NCBI RefSeq assembly: GCF_030291075.1 | Contig: NZ_CP127407.1 | Span: 3,408,001-3,472,000 of the forward strand | From: Stenotrophomonas sp. 57 | GTDB lineage: Bacteria > Pseudomonadota > Gammaproteobacteria > Xanthomonadales > Xanthomonadaceae | Length of the DNA: 64,000 bases | Reading direction: 5' to 3' | Shown: in pieces, positions 1-8,290 of the stretch | Layout of the letters: each line of letters begins with the position of its first letter | How positions within the stretch are numbered: the first letter of the stretch is position 1 | Notes under the pieces: generated by a model | Told to the model about the DNA's origin: nothing | Databases searched by the model: none | What the model saw: the letters and a program-made list of their open reading frames with translations, nothing else | Made by a program: the position numbers and the translations under genes

Positions 1-10
1 GTGCAGCTCC

Positions 11-532
11 TCATTTGCGGCCCCACGCCTGGCGGGCACTGAGCCCCAGGCGGTTGGCCGTTGCCCTTACGTGGGCATGGGTGATCGCCACCGCCAACGC
101 GTCGGCCGCGTCGGCCTGCAGCTTGGTTTTCAGGTTGAGCATGAGCCCGACCATGTGTTGAACCTGTTGCTTTTCGGCGCCACCGCGCCCGACCACCGCC
201 AGCTTGATCTCGCTGGCAGCGTATTCGTGCACCGGCAGGTCGCGCAGCACCACGGCCGAGATCGCCGCGCCACGGGCCTGGCCCAGCTTCAGTGCCGAAT
301 CGGGGTTGCGGGCCATGAACACGCGTTCGATGGCCACTTCATTGGGCTGGTACTCCCGGCACAGGTCGGCCAGGCCCAGCACCAGCAGCTTCATGCGCTG
401 CGGGAAGTCGTCGGCACCCAGCAGCACCAGCGGCTGGTGATGCACATGGCTGACGCGGCCGGCGGCGTCGACATCGATGATGCCGACCCCGGTCCGCTGC
501 GAACCGGGATCGATGCCGAGGATGCGGGTCAT
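11..532 (-). CDS. ruvC: Holliday junction endodeoxyribonuclease RuvC
   Basis: RuvC resolves Holliday junctions by symmetric nicking during recombinational repair, together with RuvAB. The 173-residue protein opens with [15 protein letters not shown], and the expected acidic catalytic set is visible: D8, E69 (in AIERVF), D141 and D144 (in DAADALA). Its length matches the family. The ATG at 532 is chosen because it gives the standard N-terminus. The stop lies 10 bp from the window edge, so ruvA and ruvB would be expected just outside on the same strand. A YebC-type gene lies 105 bp upstream, a common neighbour of ruvC. I see no irregularity. Confidence 0.97.
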   Translation of the reverse strand: MTRILGIDPGSQRTGVGIIDVDAAGRVSHVHHQPLVLLGADDFPQRMKLLVLGLADLCREYQPNEVAIERVFMARNPDSALKLGQARGAAISAVVLRDLPVHEYAASEIKLAVVGRGGAEKQQVQHMVGLMLNLKTKLQADAADALAVAITHAHVRATANRLGLSARQAWGRK

Positions 533-637
533 GCTGCACTCCTGGCGGGGCGGAACGGGATGCGCTGGCAGGCGTATGGGCTCATGACTGTCCGCGGTGA
601 CCGTTCAACGGCCCGCGCCCAGGCCGTCGAAGACGGC

Positions 638-1369
638 TCAGGCGTAGGCGTCGGCGCCGAGTTCGGCGTTGGAGTACACGTCCTGCACGTCGTCCAGGTC
701 TTCCAGCATGTCCAGCAGCTTCTTGACCTGCAGGGCGACGTCGCCTTCCACCTTGATGTCATTGTCCGCGCGGAAGGTGATTTCGGCGTGGTCGGCGACA
801 TGGCCGGCGGCGACCATCGCATCCTTCACCGCGTTGAACGCGTCAGGGCTGGTGACCACGTCGATCGAGCCGTCGTCCGGGTAGACCACGATGTCATCGG
901 CGCCGGCCTCGATGGCCGCTTCGGTGATGGCTTCCTCGTCGGCGCCGGGGGCGAAGCTGAGCACGCCCAGGCGCTTGAACATGAAGGCCACCGAGCCTTC
1001 GGTGCCCATGTTGCCGCCGCACTTGCTGAACGCATGGCGGACATCGGCCACGGTGCGCACGCGGTTGTCGGTCAGGCAGTCGACGATCACGGCCACGCCA
1101 CCCGGGGCGTAGCCCTCGTAGCGGATTTCCTCGTAATCGACGCCTTCCAGTTCACCGGTGGCCTTCTTGATGGCGCGTTCGATCACGTCCTTGGACATGT
1201 TCACGGCCAGGCCCTTGTCCATCGCCGTGCGCAGGCGCGGGTTGTTGTTGGGGTCGCCTCCACCGCCGCGCGCGGCAACGCCGATCTCACGGATGATCTT
1301 GGTGAAAATCTTGCCACGCTTCGCGTCGGACGCGTTCTTGCGGGCTTCGATGGAGGGGCCTCTACCCAT
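638..1369 (-). CDS. YebC/PmpR-family DNA-binding transcriptional regulator
   Basis: This 243-residue protein belongs to the YebC/PmpR (TACO1-like) family. Members have been described as transcriptional regulators, and more recent work on homologues points to relief of ribosome stalling. The family signature is at the N-terminus ([20 protein letters not shown]), followed by [12 protein letters not shown] and the [14 protein letters not shown] block. Length is typical. It lies directly upstream of ruvC on the same strand, the usual arrangement in gammaproteobacteria, and probably shares its transcript. The ATG at 1369 fits the conserved start. Which molecular role applies here cannot be read from the sequence. 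Confidence 0.93.
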   Translation of the reverse strand: MGRGPSIEARKNASDAKRGKIFTKIIREIGVAARGGGGDPNNNPRLRTAMDKGLAVNMSKDVIERAIKKATGELEGVDYEEIRYEGYAPGGVAVIVDCLTDNRVRTVADVRHAFSKCGGNMGTEGSVAFMFKRLGVLSFAPGADEEAITEAAIEAGADDIVVYPDDGSIDVVTSPDAFNAVKDAMVAAGHVADHAEITFRADNDIKVEGDVALQVKKLLDMLEDLDDVQDVYSNAELGADAYA

Positions 1370-1454
1370 GGGTGCTACCGTCTGGCTGCTTCAGGATCAA
1401 GGCGCGGATTCTACCTGATCAGGCGCTGCAACCGTGTCTAGGGGAGCATTGTTG

Positions 1455-1524
1455 CAGGGCCGAGCCGATGCTCGGCTCAGCGGTGCCTGACCGAACAGCA
1501 GCCGAGCGTGGGCTCGGCTCTACA
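1455..1524. repeat. SMAG-type palindrome pair
   Basis: Two GCCGAGC...GCTCGGC palindromes face each other across about 25 bp. The right one ends in CTAC (GTAG on the other strand), the hallmark of S. maltophilia GTAG repeats. The left one has lost its GTAG head. It lies in the gap between the hydrolase and the YebC gene. Confidence 0.85.
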
Positions 1525-1545
1525 AAACGGTCCCACCGCCGGACC

Positions 1546-2178
1546 TTACGCGGCGGCGGCGTCGCGGCTGTGGTCGAACTGGCCGTGGCGCAGGAAATGC
1601 GCGGTCTGCCGGGCGGCGTCTGGCGACACCACCAGGCCACTGTGGCTGGTACGCACCACGCAGTGGTCGGCCAAGCCCGGCAGGCGGGTTTCGGCCAGGG
1701 CCACCGTGCCATCGGAGGCCTCGTCCATCGCACCCAGCAGGCTGCCCAACCCATGCGGCACTGAGCCGGCGATCAGCCCAACCTCGGCCTTGCCCTGCCA
1801 GTCCGGCAGGCCGTCCAGCAGCAGCTCGCTGCTACGGCCCAGCGCCAGGCCCCAGCCATGATCGGACAACGAGCGTGCGGTGCCGCTGCCGCGCAGCGGC
1901 GAGCCCAGGCAGACCACGCGCTGCACATCCAGCTGCGGCTGCCGCCGCAGGGCTTCCAGTGCCAGCAGCCCGCCCAGGCTGTGCCCGACCAGCGACAGCG
2001 GGCCGGCATCGGCCAGCCGCTCCAGCAGCTGCGGTACGGCCACGTCCGGACCACCAAAGACCGAGGAATAACCAAATGCGTGCACCTGGAAGCCACGCGC
2101 GCGCAGGCGCCAGGCCAGGGGCCCGACCCAGGCGCGGGCGTTCCAGATGCCGTGCAGCAGCAATACGGGGGGAGTCAT
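1546..2178 (-). CDS. Alpha/beta hydrolase, esterase/lipase-like
   Basis: This 210-residue cytoplasmic protein has an alpha/beta-hydrolase layout. It starts with a hydrophobic strand and an HG oxyanion motif (PPVLLLHGIWN, about residues 3-13). The nucleophile elbow GHSLGG (about residues 65-70) carries the catalytic serine. A histidine in a HGLGS or DHCVV context towards the C-terminus could complete the triad. No signal peptide is visible. It resembles small RBBP9- or PGAP1-like esterases, but the substrate cannot be deduced. The ATG at 2178 gives a compact N-terminus. Neighbours are separated by repeats and a 75-bp gap, so it may be monocistronic. Confidence 0.8.
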   Translation of the reverse strand: MTPPVLLLHGIWNARAWVGPLAWRLRARGFQVHAFGYSSVFGGPDVAVPQLLERLADAGPLSLVGHSLGGLLALEALRRQPQLDVQRVVCLGSPLRGSGTARSLSDHGWGLALGRSSELLLDGLPDWQGKAEVGLIAGSVPHGLGSLLGAMDEASDGTVALAETRLPGLADHCVVRTSHSGLVVSPDAARQTAHFLRHGQFDHSRDAAAA

Positions 2179-2253
2179 GCAAACAGCCTGGCAGTCAGCG
2201 GGGCAGGAACGTACGGTGATTGAACACGCGCGCGCAGCAAGCGGCGGTGAACG

Positions 2254-2775
2254 TCAGGCAGCGCGCGGTGTGCGGCGCAGGATGAACTCAAGATCGTTGG
2301 TGTCGCCCACCGGGAACAGGTACTCGCCGGCCTTCTCGAAACCGTAGCGGGCGTAGAAGCGCTGTGCGCCGAAGTTTTCCGACCACACGCCCAGCCACAG
2401 GGTGCGTGGGCCTTCGTGTTCCAGCCAGGCCAGCGCCGTTTCCAGCAGGCGGCTGCCCCAGCCACAGCTCTGCTGGGTCTTGATCAGGTACAGGCGCTTG
2501 AGTTCGCCGTCACCGGGCTTCACGTCCGGGTGCGGCAGGCCACAGGGGCCGGCGGCGGCATGGCCGACCGCCTCCCCGTCCAGCTCCAGCAGCCACACCG
2601 CGTAATCCGGGTGGGCCAGGATCACGCGCTGGCGCTCGACCGCGTAAGCCTCATCGAGGAAGGCCTGCAGGTCCTGCGGCGGATACAGATGGCCGAAGGT
2701 TTCGGTGAACGTGCGGGCGGCCAGCGCCGACAGGGTCGGCGCGTCGTCCACAGTGGCGCGGCGGATCGAATACAT
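2254..2775 (-). CDS. GNAT-family N-acetyltransferase
   Basis: This 173-residue protein transfers an acyl group from acyl-CoA to an unknown amine. It starts MYSIRRATVDDAPTLSALAARTF, typical of GNAT proteins. The acetyl-CoA-binding region is LKRLYLIKTQQSCGWGSRLLETA (about residues 85-107), and the C-terminal strand is ARYGFEKAGEYLFPVG. I place the start at the ATG at 2775. The same frame is open for another 59 codons upstream, but those would encode an Arg/Lys-rich stretch antisense to the neighbouring acidic tail and are not credible. It lies 31 bp downstream of the acidic-tail gene and probably shares its transcript with aspS. Confidence 0.85.
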   Translation of the reverse strand: MYSIRRATVDDAPTLSALAARTFTETFGHLYPPQDLQAFLDEAYAVERQRVILAHPDYAVWLLELDGEAVGHAAAGPCGLPHPDVKPGDGELKRLYLIKTQQSCGWGSRLLETALAWLEHEGPRTLWLGVWSENFGAQRFYARYGFEKAGEYLFPVGDTNDLEFILRRTPRAA

Positions 2776-2806
2776 GCAGGAAGTTGACGTCAGCGCGAAG
2801 GGGCGG

Positions 2807-3124
2807 TCAAGCCTTTTCCGACGATTCCGCTTCTTCGTCTTCCTCGTCCTCTTCCTCGTATTCCTCTTCGTCCTCTTCCTCCTCGCCTTCCTCGTCCTCG
2901 TCGTACTCTTCCTCTTCGTCGTCTTCGTAATCCTCGACGCCGAAGTCTTCACCGTCCCAACGGCCTTCGCCGTCGGCGACGAAGGTCAGGGCCATCGCCG
3001 CCGGGTTGGTACCGACGCGGACCAGCCACCCCCCGAACACGCGTGCACGCTCGGTGACCAGATTGGCCTCGGCGCCTTCATTGCCCAGCTTTTCCCACTC
3101 CAGCGAAAACGCGAACTCGGTCAT
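2807..3124 (-). CDS. Small protein with Asp/Glu-only C-terminal tail
   Basis: I do not recognise the family. The 105-residue protein has a compact N-terminal part of about 65 residues (MTEFAFSLEWEKLGNEG... to WDGEDFGVEDY), then about 30 residues that are almost only Asp and Glu, ending in AESSEKA. There is no signal peptide and no membrane segment. It starts 16 bp after the aspS stop on the same strand, with GNAT 31 bp further on, so the three look co-transcribed. Acidic tails of this kind occur on nucleic-acid mimics, chaperone-like proteins and divalent-cation binders; none is demonstrated here. The long open frame on the opposite strand is a by-product of the GAx/GAx codon run. Confidence 0.75.
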   Translation of the reverse strand: MTEFAFSLEWEKLGNEGAEANLVTERARVFGGWLVRVGTNPAAMALTFVADGEGRWDGEDFGVEDYEDDEEEEYDEDEEGEEEEDEEEYEEEDEEDEEAESSEKA

Positions 3125-3140
3125 TGCCTGGATCTCCTGA

Positions 3141-4892
3141 TCAGTTGGTCTTGGGGCGAACCTGGATGTGCACTTCGGCCAGCTGCGCGTCGACGATCGG
3201 CGACGGCGCGTCGGTCATCAGATCCTGTGCACCGGTGGTCTTCGGGAACGGGATGACGTCGCGGATCGACTCGGTGCCGGCCATCAGCGCGGCGATGCGG
3301 TCGATGCCGAAGGCGATGCCACCGTGCGGCGGCGCGCCGTAGTTCAGCGCATCGAGCAGGAAGCCGAACTTGGCACGGGCTTCTTCGGCACCGATGCCGA
3401 GCAGCTCGAACACCGCGCTCTGCATGTCCGGACGGTGGATACGGATCGAGCCGCCGCCGATTTCATTGCCGTTGAGCACCATGTCGTAGCCGCGCGACAC
3501 GGCGGTACGGGCATTGGCGCGCAGGTCGGCGATGTCGTCCACGGCCGGTGCGGTGAAGGGGTGATGCAGGGCGACGTAGCGCTGTTCTTCCTCGTCCCAC
3601 TCGAACATCGGGAAGTCGGTGACCCACAGCGGTGCCCAGCCGTCGGCGACCAGGCCGAAGTCCTTGCCGGCCTTCAGGCGCAGCGCGCCCATGAAGTCGG
3701 AGACCTTGTTGTAGCCACCGGCACCGAAGAACACGATGTCACCGTTGCCGGCGCCGACGTGGGCCACCAGCGCAGCGAAACGCTCTTCGCTGAAGAACTT
3801 CTGGATCGGCGAGCTGACTTCGCCGTTGTCGGCGATCTTGATGTAGGCCAGGCCCTTGGCGCCGTACTTGGCGGCATGCGCGGCGTACTCGTCGATCTGC
3901 TTGCGCGACAGCGACGCCCCCCCCGGGATGCGCAGCGCGGCCACGCGGCCTTCGGCGTCATTGGCCGGGCCGGTGAACACGGCGAACTCGCTGTCCTTGA
4001 CCAGCTCGGCCACGTCCACCAGTTCCAGCGCGATGCGCAGGTCCGGCTTGTCCGAACCGTAACGGCGCATGGCCTCGGCCCAGGTCATGCGCGGGAAGCT
4101 GGCGTCCAGCTGCACGTCCACCACTTCCTTGAAGATGGCGCGGATCATGTCCTCGACGAAATCCTGCACGTCGCGCTCGCGCACGAAGGCGAACTCCATG
4201 TCCAGCTGGGTGAATTCCAGCTGGCGGTCGGCACGCAGGGCCTCGTCGCGGAAGCAGCGCGCAATCTGGTAATAGCGGTCGAAGCCAGCCACCATCAGGA
4301 TCTGCTTGAACAGCTGCGGGCTCTGCGGAAGGGCGTAGAACTCGCCCGGGTGCATGCGCGCCGGCACCAGGAAGTCGCGGGCGCCTTCCGGGGTGGCCTT
4401 GGTCAGGATCGGGGTTTCGATGTCCTGGAAGCCGCGCTCGTCCAGGTGGCGGCGCAGGGCCTGCACCAGCTTGATGCGGGTACGCTGCATGCGCTGCATT
4501 TCCGGGCGGCGCAGGTCCAGGTAACGGTACTTCAGGCGGGTTTCCTCGCCCGGGTTCTCGTGGGCGTGGAACGGCAACGGCGCGGCCTTGTTCAGCACGG
4601 TGATGGAGGTGGCGATCACCTCGACCTTGCCGGTGCGCATCTTGTCGTTCACCGCGTGGCGCGCGCGCACCACGCCTTCCACCTGCAGCACGTCCTCGTA
4701 ACCCAGCGAGGCGGCCACGGCGAACACTTCGGCGTTGTCGACCTCAACGGTCACCTGCACGATGCCTTCATGATCGCGGAGATCGATGAAGCAGACGCCG
4801 CCCTGGTTACGGGCCACGTCGGTCCAGCCGGCGAGGGTGACAGTCTGGCCAATCAGGGTCTCGTCGACCAGGCCGCAGAAGTGGGTACGCAT
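3141..4892 (-). CDS. aspS: Aspartyl-tRNA synthetase
   Basis: AspRS charges tRNA-Asp in the cytoplasm. The 583-residue product has the N-terminal OB-fold anticodon-binding domain (from [23 protein letters not shown]). The class II core follows, with motif 2 around [19 protein letters not shown] and motif 3 at [13 protein letters not shown]. The bacterial GAD insertion lies between. Length matches bacterial AspRS. The start at 4892 is chosen because the frame extends 46 codons further without any conserved sequence. It heads the leftward aspS / acidic-tail / GNAT group. Whether it is a discriminating or non-discriminating enzyme cannot be decided here. Confidence 0.97.
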   Translation of the reverse strand: MRTHFCGLVDETLIGQTVTLAGWTDVARNQGGVCFIDLRDHEGIVQVTVEVDNAEVFAVAASLGYEDVLQVEGVVRARHAVNDKMRTGKVEVIATSITVLNKAAPLPFHAHENPGEETRLKYRYLDLRRPEMQRMQRTRIKLVQALRRHLDERGFQDIETPILTKATPEGARDFLVPARMHPGEFYALPQSPQLFKQILMVAGFDRYYQIARCFRDEALRADRQLEFTQLDMEFAFVRERDVQDFVEDMIRAIFKEVVDVQLDASFPRMTWAEAMRRYGSDKPDLRIALELVDVAELVKDSEFAVFTGPANDAEGRVAALRIPGGASLSRKQIDEYAAHAAKYGAKGLAYIKIADNGEVSSPIQKFFSEERFAALVAHVGAGNGDIVFFGAGGYNKVSDFMGALRLKAGKDFGLVADGWAPLWVTDFPMFEWDEEEQRYVALHHPFTAPAVDDIADLRANARTAVSRGYDMVLNGNEIGGGSIRIHRPDMQSAVFELLGIGAEEARAKFGFLLDALNYGAPPHGGIAFGIDRIAALMAGTESIRDVIPFPKTTGAQDLMTDAPSPIVDAQLAEVHIQVRPKTN

Positions 4893-5050
4893 GGGGGGAA
4901 GCTCCGCTGGAGAACGCCGGCACCGGATGGGGGCCGGAAAGCCTCGTATTCTGCGGCCGAGGCCCCGGCCGGGGCAAATGTGGTCAGTCACACCGGCTTT
5001 ATCTGCCTGGCCCCTATAGTCGCGCACCACCTACCGTATGGGGATTTGCC

Positions 5051-5794
5051 ATGAACCTGCCGTCCCTGGCCAGCCTGGCCGTGACCCTCAGCCTGGGCTG
5101 CCTTGCCAGCGTGGCCCTGCCCGCGCCCACTGCACACGCGCAGAACGGCGTGGTCCGCTGCGAGAGCCAGAGCAACCGCGAACGGGTCTGCAACACCGGC
5201 TGGCGCGACGCGCAACTGGTCCGCCAGCTGTCCGGCTCGGCCTGCGAGGAAGGCCGCACCTGGGGCAGCCGCAACGGCAGCATCTGGGTCACCAATGGCT
5301 GCCGTGCCGAGTTCGTCGAGGCCCGTGGCGGCTGGGGCGGCGGCAACGGCGGTGGCTGGGGTGGCAACAACGGCCGCCCCGGCGAGACCATCCGCTGCGA
5401 GAGCCAGAACAACCGCGAGCGCAGCTGCCCGGTCGGCTGGCGCAACGCCCGCCTGGTCCGCCAGCTGTCTGGAAGCCCCTGCCAGGAAGGCCGCACCTGG
5501 GGCGTGCGCAACGGCGCAGTCTGGGTCAGCAATGGCTGCCGCGCCGAATTCGCCGAGGCCCGCGGCTGGGGCGGTGGCGGTGGCGGCTGGGGCGGTGGCA
5601 ACAGCAACTATTCCGTCACCTGCAGCAGCAACAACAACCGTTCGCAGACCTGCGACTGGGATGATCGCCAGGGCCGGCCGGTGCTGCAGCAGCAGCTGTC
5701 CGGCAGCGCCTGCCAGGAAGGCCGCAGCTGGGGCTACTCACGCGGCCAGGTGTGGGTGAGCAACGGCTGCCGCGCGCGCTTCGGTACGCGTTGA
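5051..5794 (+). CDS. Secreted protein with three DUF3011 repeats
   Basis: This 247-residue protein has a Sec-type signal peptide (about residues 1-31, ending APTAHAQ). Three copies of a roughly 55-residue DUF3011-like unit follow. Each has a cysteine at its start (RCESQ or TCSSN), a second after NRER or NRSQ (VCN, SCP, TCD), LSGSAC or LSGSPC, EGRTWG, and a closing NGCRAEF or NGCRARF. Four regularly placed cysteines per unit suggest disulfides in the periplasm or outside the cell. Gly/Trp-rich linkers (GGWGGGNGGGWGG) join the units. The function of DUF3011 is not known to me. The gene is divergent from aspS, with GGGGA 7 bp before the ATG. Confidence 0.85.
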   Translation: MNLPSLASLAVTLSLGCLASVALPAPTAHAQNGVVRCESQSNRERVCNTGWRDAQLVRQLSGSACEEGRTWGSRNGSIWVTNGCRAEFVEARGGWGGGNGGGWGGNNGRPGETIRCESQNNRERSCPVGWRNARLVRQLSGSPCQEGRTWGVRNGAVWVSNGCRAEFAEARGWGGGGGGWGGGNSNYSVTCSSNNNRSQTCDWDDRQGRPVLQQQLSGSACQEGRSWGYSRGQVWVSNGCRARFGTR

Positions 5795-5852
5795 GTTGCG
5801 GGGGAGGCCCCCTGGCCAGCGGCCACGGCTCTGCCCCCGATCAGGTATTCCG

Positions 5853-5876
5853 CATCCACGCATGACGCGGATCTAC
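5853..5876 (-). repeat. SMAG-type palindrome (GTAGATCCACG class)
   Basis: Read on the minus strand it begins GTAGATCCGCG and folds on ATGCGTGGATG. It is one of many copies of this subclass in the window. Confidence 0.8.
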
Positions 5877-5889
5877 TGGGGGTCTTTCC

Positions 5890-5924
5890 GGGGTCCGAGC
5901 CCTCCGCAGGAGGGATCCGACCCC
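5890..5924. repeat. GGGTC-R-GATCC palindrome, copy 1
   Basis: The arms GGGGTCCGAGCCCTCC and GGAGGGATCCGACCCC pair at 14 of 16 positions across a 3-nt loop. The outer arm bases match the two other copies in the window while the inner bases differ. There is no T-run on either side, so it is not a standard terminator. Confidence 0.7.
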
Positions 5925-5928
5925 GCGA

Positions 5929-6570
5929 TCACGGTGCGGGCGCTTTGTCGTCGCCCCACGGTGGCGGCGGCAGGTCGACCGGCTTGCTCAGGTCGAACTG
6001 CACGCGGAACCGCCGGCCCTCCGGGCGCGTCAGTTCATAGACGAACGTCTGGTCCGGATCGATCTCCATCGCCCAGGTGTTGTGCGTGGAGGCCAGCATG
6101 TCGGCGCGGCGGAACATCGCCACTGAATCGGTATCGGCCGGGAACTGCTGGCGTTCGGCAGTTCCTGGCGGCGTGCTGTCGCCACCGTACAGGGTGATCG
6201 CGTCGGGGCTGCCGTCTTCGTGGCGATGGTCGTGTTTCAGGCGCAGCCCGTTCGGTGTGCGGGTCAGCACCCAGGTCCGCGAGTGGTCATCGCCGACATG
6301 GAACGGGATGCGCAGCTCATGCGCCGGATCGGCGCAGCCGCGCACATGCATCACCAGGCGCTGCCCGGCGAACGGATCCTCGCCGGTCGGTGCAGGCGTG
6401 TCCTCCACCACCTTGCCTGCGTAGGCCTGCCCGCAGTGCGCGGCGATTGCCGCCATGAACGCATCGGCCGGCGCGGTGGCCAGATCATGGGTGACCGTCT
6501 CGGCGGGTTGCGTGCACGCAGCAAGGCTGAGCAGGAGGACGGAAGCAGTGGCAACGGCAATGGGTCTCAT
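5929..6570 (-). CDS. Predicted lipoprotein, function unknown
   Basis: This 213-residue protein has a lipoprotein signal with lipobox LAAC (cysteine 19), so it is predicted to be membrane-anchored in the periplasm. The mature part has a helix with AFMAAIAAHCGQAYAGKVVED, a GQRLVMHVRGC strand, HVGDDHSRTWVLTRT, LKHDHRHEDGSPD, and a C-terminal beta-rich part (TFVYELTRPEGRRFRVQFDLSKPV). I do not recognise a named family. It lies 59 bp downstream of the GT39-like gene on the same strand and could be co-transcribed. No catalytic pattern is obvious, although the His/Asp-rich HDHRHEDG segment might bind a metal. Confidence 0.75.
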   Translation of the reverse strand: MRPIAVATASVLLLSLAACTQPAETVTHDLATAPADAFMAAIAAHCGQAYAGKVVEDTPAPTGEDPFAGQRLVMHVRGCADPAHELRIPFHVGDDHSRTWVLTRTPNGLRLKHDHRHEDGSPDAITLYGGDSTPPGTAERQQFPADTDSVAMFRRADMLASTHNTWAMEIDPDQTFVYELTRPEGRRFRVQFDLSKPVDLPPPPWGDDKAPAP

Positions 6571-6629
6571 GCCCCAACCCTAACGGCCATGGCCGGCGCG
6601 CGCAAACCGTGCGGATCGGCCACGGCTCG

Positions 6630-8186
6630 TCAGCGATGCAACCAGACCTCGCACCCTCCCACATCCTGCTTCTGGCCACCGGCGGCGTAACGCGCCGTGA
6701 TCATGGCCTGCCACTGCATGCGTTGCGCGGTGCTGCCCAAGTGGTTCGGGCAGTTGACCAGCGCGGCCAGCGGCAGCCCCCCCAGCGCGGCATCATCGGC
6801 AGCCAACGATGCAAGCACCTCGTCCGATGCCCAATCCGGAACCATCAAGGCGCGGCGGCCAGAGAAATAGGCCAGTTCGGAGGACCAGTCCTGGCCGAAT
6901 GCAACCACCACCCCCTGCGCTGTCGTGCCATTGCGGATGGCCTCGGCAATCTGCGAAACCGGCGTGAGCGCGCGCGCTTCCCTGATGTCCTTCAGCGACT
7001 TCACCAGACCGAAACCCAGCGACAGCACACACAGGAAGATCGCCAGCAAGACACCGCGGCGCGGCCTGCCCGCCGCCTCGGCCGCAAGCACCGTCGACCA
7101 CAGCACCAGGCCGATGATCGACGTGGCGAACACGATGTTGGCCGCCTGGTAGTACGGATGGGCGATGTGCAGGTTGGTGAAGACCAGGAACGGCGCCAGG
7201 TAGGCCAGCAGCAGCACCGCCACCGCCGTGCGCGTGCGTGCCTGCCACAGCCCGGCGATGAGGAAGATGAGGAAAATCCAGTTGGAGCCGATCGCACCGG
7301 AGAAGCGCTTCTTGAACACCGTGCCCCACCAGGTGGCCGGATCCAGGCGCTGCTGCAGCGTGCCATAGTTCCAGGTGGACAGCGCATCGGAGGTGATCTG
7401 CCGCCCCAGCGCCGACTGTGCCTTCAGGGCATCGGCATGCTGCAGCCACAGGCTGAGCGTGGCCAGCACGGCAAGCGCGGACAGGCCACCCCAGAACATC
7501 AGCCGCCAGTGCCGCCGCAGCCACTGCGGACGCCAGCCATGCTCGCGCACGGCAAGCCACGCGAACGCCAGTGCAACGAACACGGCAAAGCCGAAGAACG
7601 AGGTGACCTTGATCGCCGCCGACAGCACCGCTGCGACGACGGCGACCAGTCCCACCCACACGCGCGGCTGGCTGCTCAGACGTGCCATCGCCCAGACAAA
7701 GAGCAGGCCGAAGAACACCGCACTGGATTCCATCATTACCGAGCGGCCCCAGAACAGGGCATACGGTGATACCGCGAACGCACCGGCGACACACACCGCC
7801 AGCGTGCGATCAGGACGCCACGCCAGCAGCGCACGGTAGACCAGCCAGATGCAGCCGGCGTGGAAGAGCGTGGAGACCAGCCGCCCGCTGTTGTCCGCGC
7901 TCATGCCGGTGAGACTGGAAAGCAGTGCTGCCAGCCACTGGTAGAACGGGAATTCAAAGGGAATCGACCAGGGCGCGCCCAGCACGGGGGTCATGTAGTC
8001 CAGCCAGGGGCCACCGCGCAGCAGCCAGTCGATCGACAGCGCGGTCTGCGTCTGCCGGAAGCCAGACGCATCGACCGGCGGCATCGACCAGCTGCAGACC
8101 AGCAGGATCAACAGCGCGAACGCTGAAAACCACAGCAGGATCCTGCCCGGCAGCACGCGGCGGTCTGGATGGGTTTCCTGGGTCAC
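6630..8186 (-). CDS. Integral membrane glycosyltransferase, GT39/PMT-like
   Basis: This 518-residue multi-spanning membrane protein has an N-terminal transmembrane helix (ILLWFSAFALLILLVCSWSM). A short periplasmic loop follows with DASGFRQTQTALSIDW, resembling the acidic first-loop motif of GT39/ArnT-type lipid-phosphate-dependent glycosyltransferases. The next segment, PFEFPFYQWLAALLSSL, also fits. About ten more hydrophobic segments and a small C-terminal periplasmic domain complete it. It probably moves a sugar from a polyprenyl-phosphate donor to a protein or lipid; the acceptor is unknown. The start is GTG at 8186, with AGGAG 8 bp upstream. The antiporter lies 104 bp upstream. Confidence 0.75.
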   Translation of the reverse strand: MTQETHPDRRVLPGRILLWFSAFALLILLVCSWSMPPVDASGFRQTQTALSIDWLLRGGPWLDYMTPVLGAPWSIPFEFPFYQWLAALLSSLTGMSADNSGRLVSTLFHAGCIWLVYRALLAWRPDRTLAVCVAGAFAVSPYALFWGRSVMMESSAVFFGLLFVWAMARLSSQPRVWVGLVAVVAAVLSAAIKVTSFFGFAVFVALAFAWLAVREHGWRPQWLRRHWRLMFWGGLSALAVLATLSLWLQHADALKAQSALGRQITSDALSTWNYGTLQQRLDPATWWGTVFKKRFSGAIGSNWIFLIFLIAGLWQARTRTAVAVLLLAYLAPFLVFTNLHIAHPYYQAANIVFATSIIGLVLWSTVLAAEAAGRPRRGVLLAIFLCVLSLGFGLVKSLKDIREARALTPVSQIAEAIRNGTTAQGVVVAFGQDWSSELAYFSGRRALMVPDWASDEVLASLAADDAALGGLPLAALVNCPNHLGSTAQRMQWQAMITARYAAGGQKQDVGGCEVWLHR

Positions 8187-8290
8187 GCCTGTTGCTCCTG
8201 ACGGTGGCGGCCGCTCACAGGGCGCGCTTCACGGGCGCGCAGTGTCTGCGTTGCCGCAGGCAAGTGCAAGCCGCTGCACGTGGTGGCGGC

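Noticed and set aside
2254..2952. Long Arg/Lys-rich N-terminus for the GNAT protein
   Set aside because: The extra 59 codons are the antisense of the acidic tail of the neighbouring gene; the conserved GNAT start is the ATG at 2775.
3168..5054. 628-codon open frame opposite aspS
   Set aside because: It is a by-product of high GC and codon bias on the opposite strand of a well-defined aspS; the protein has a His/Val/Gly-rich composition without domains.
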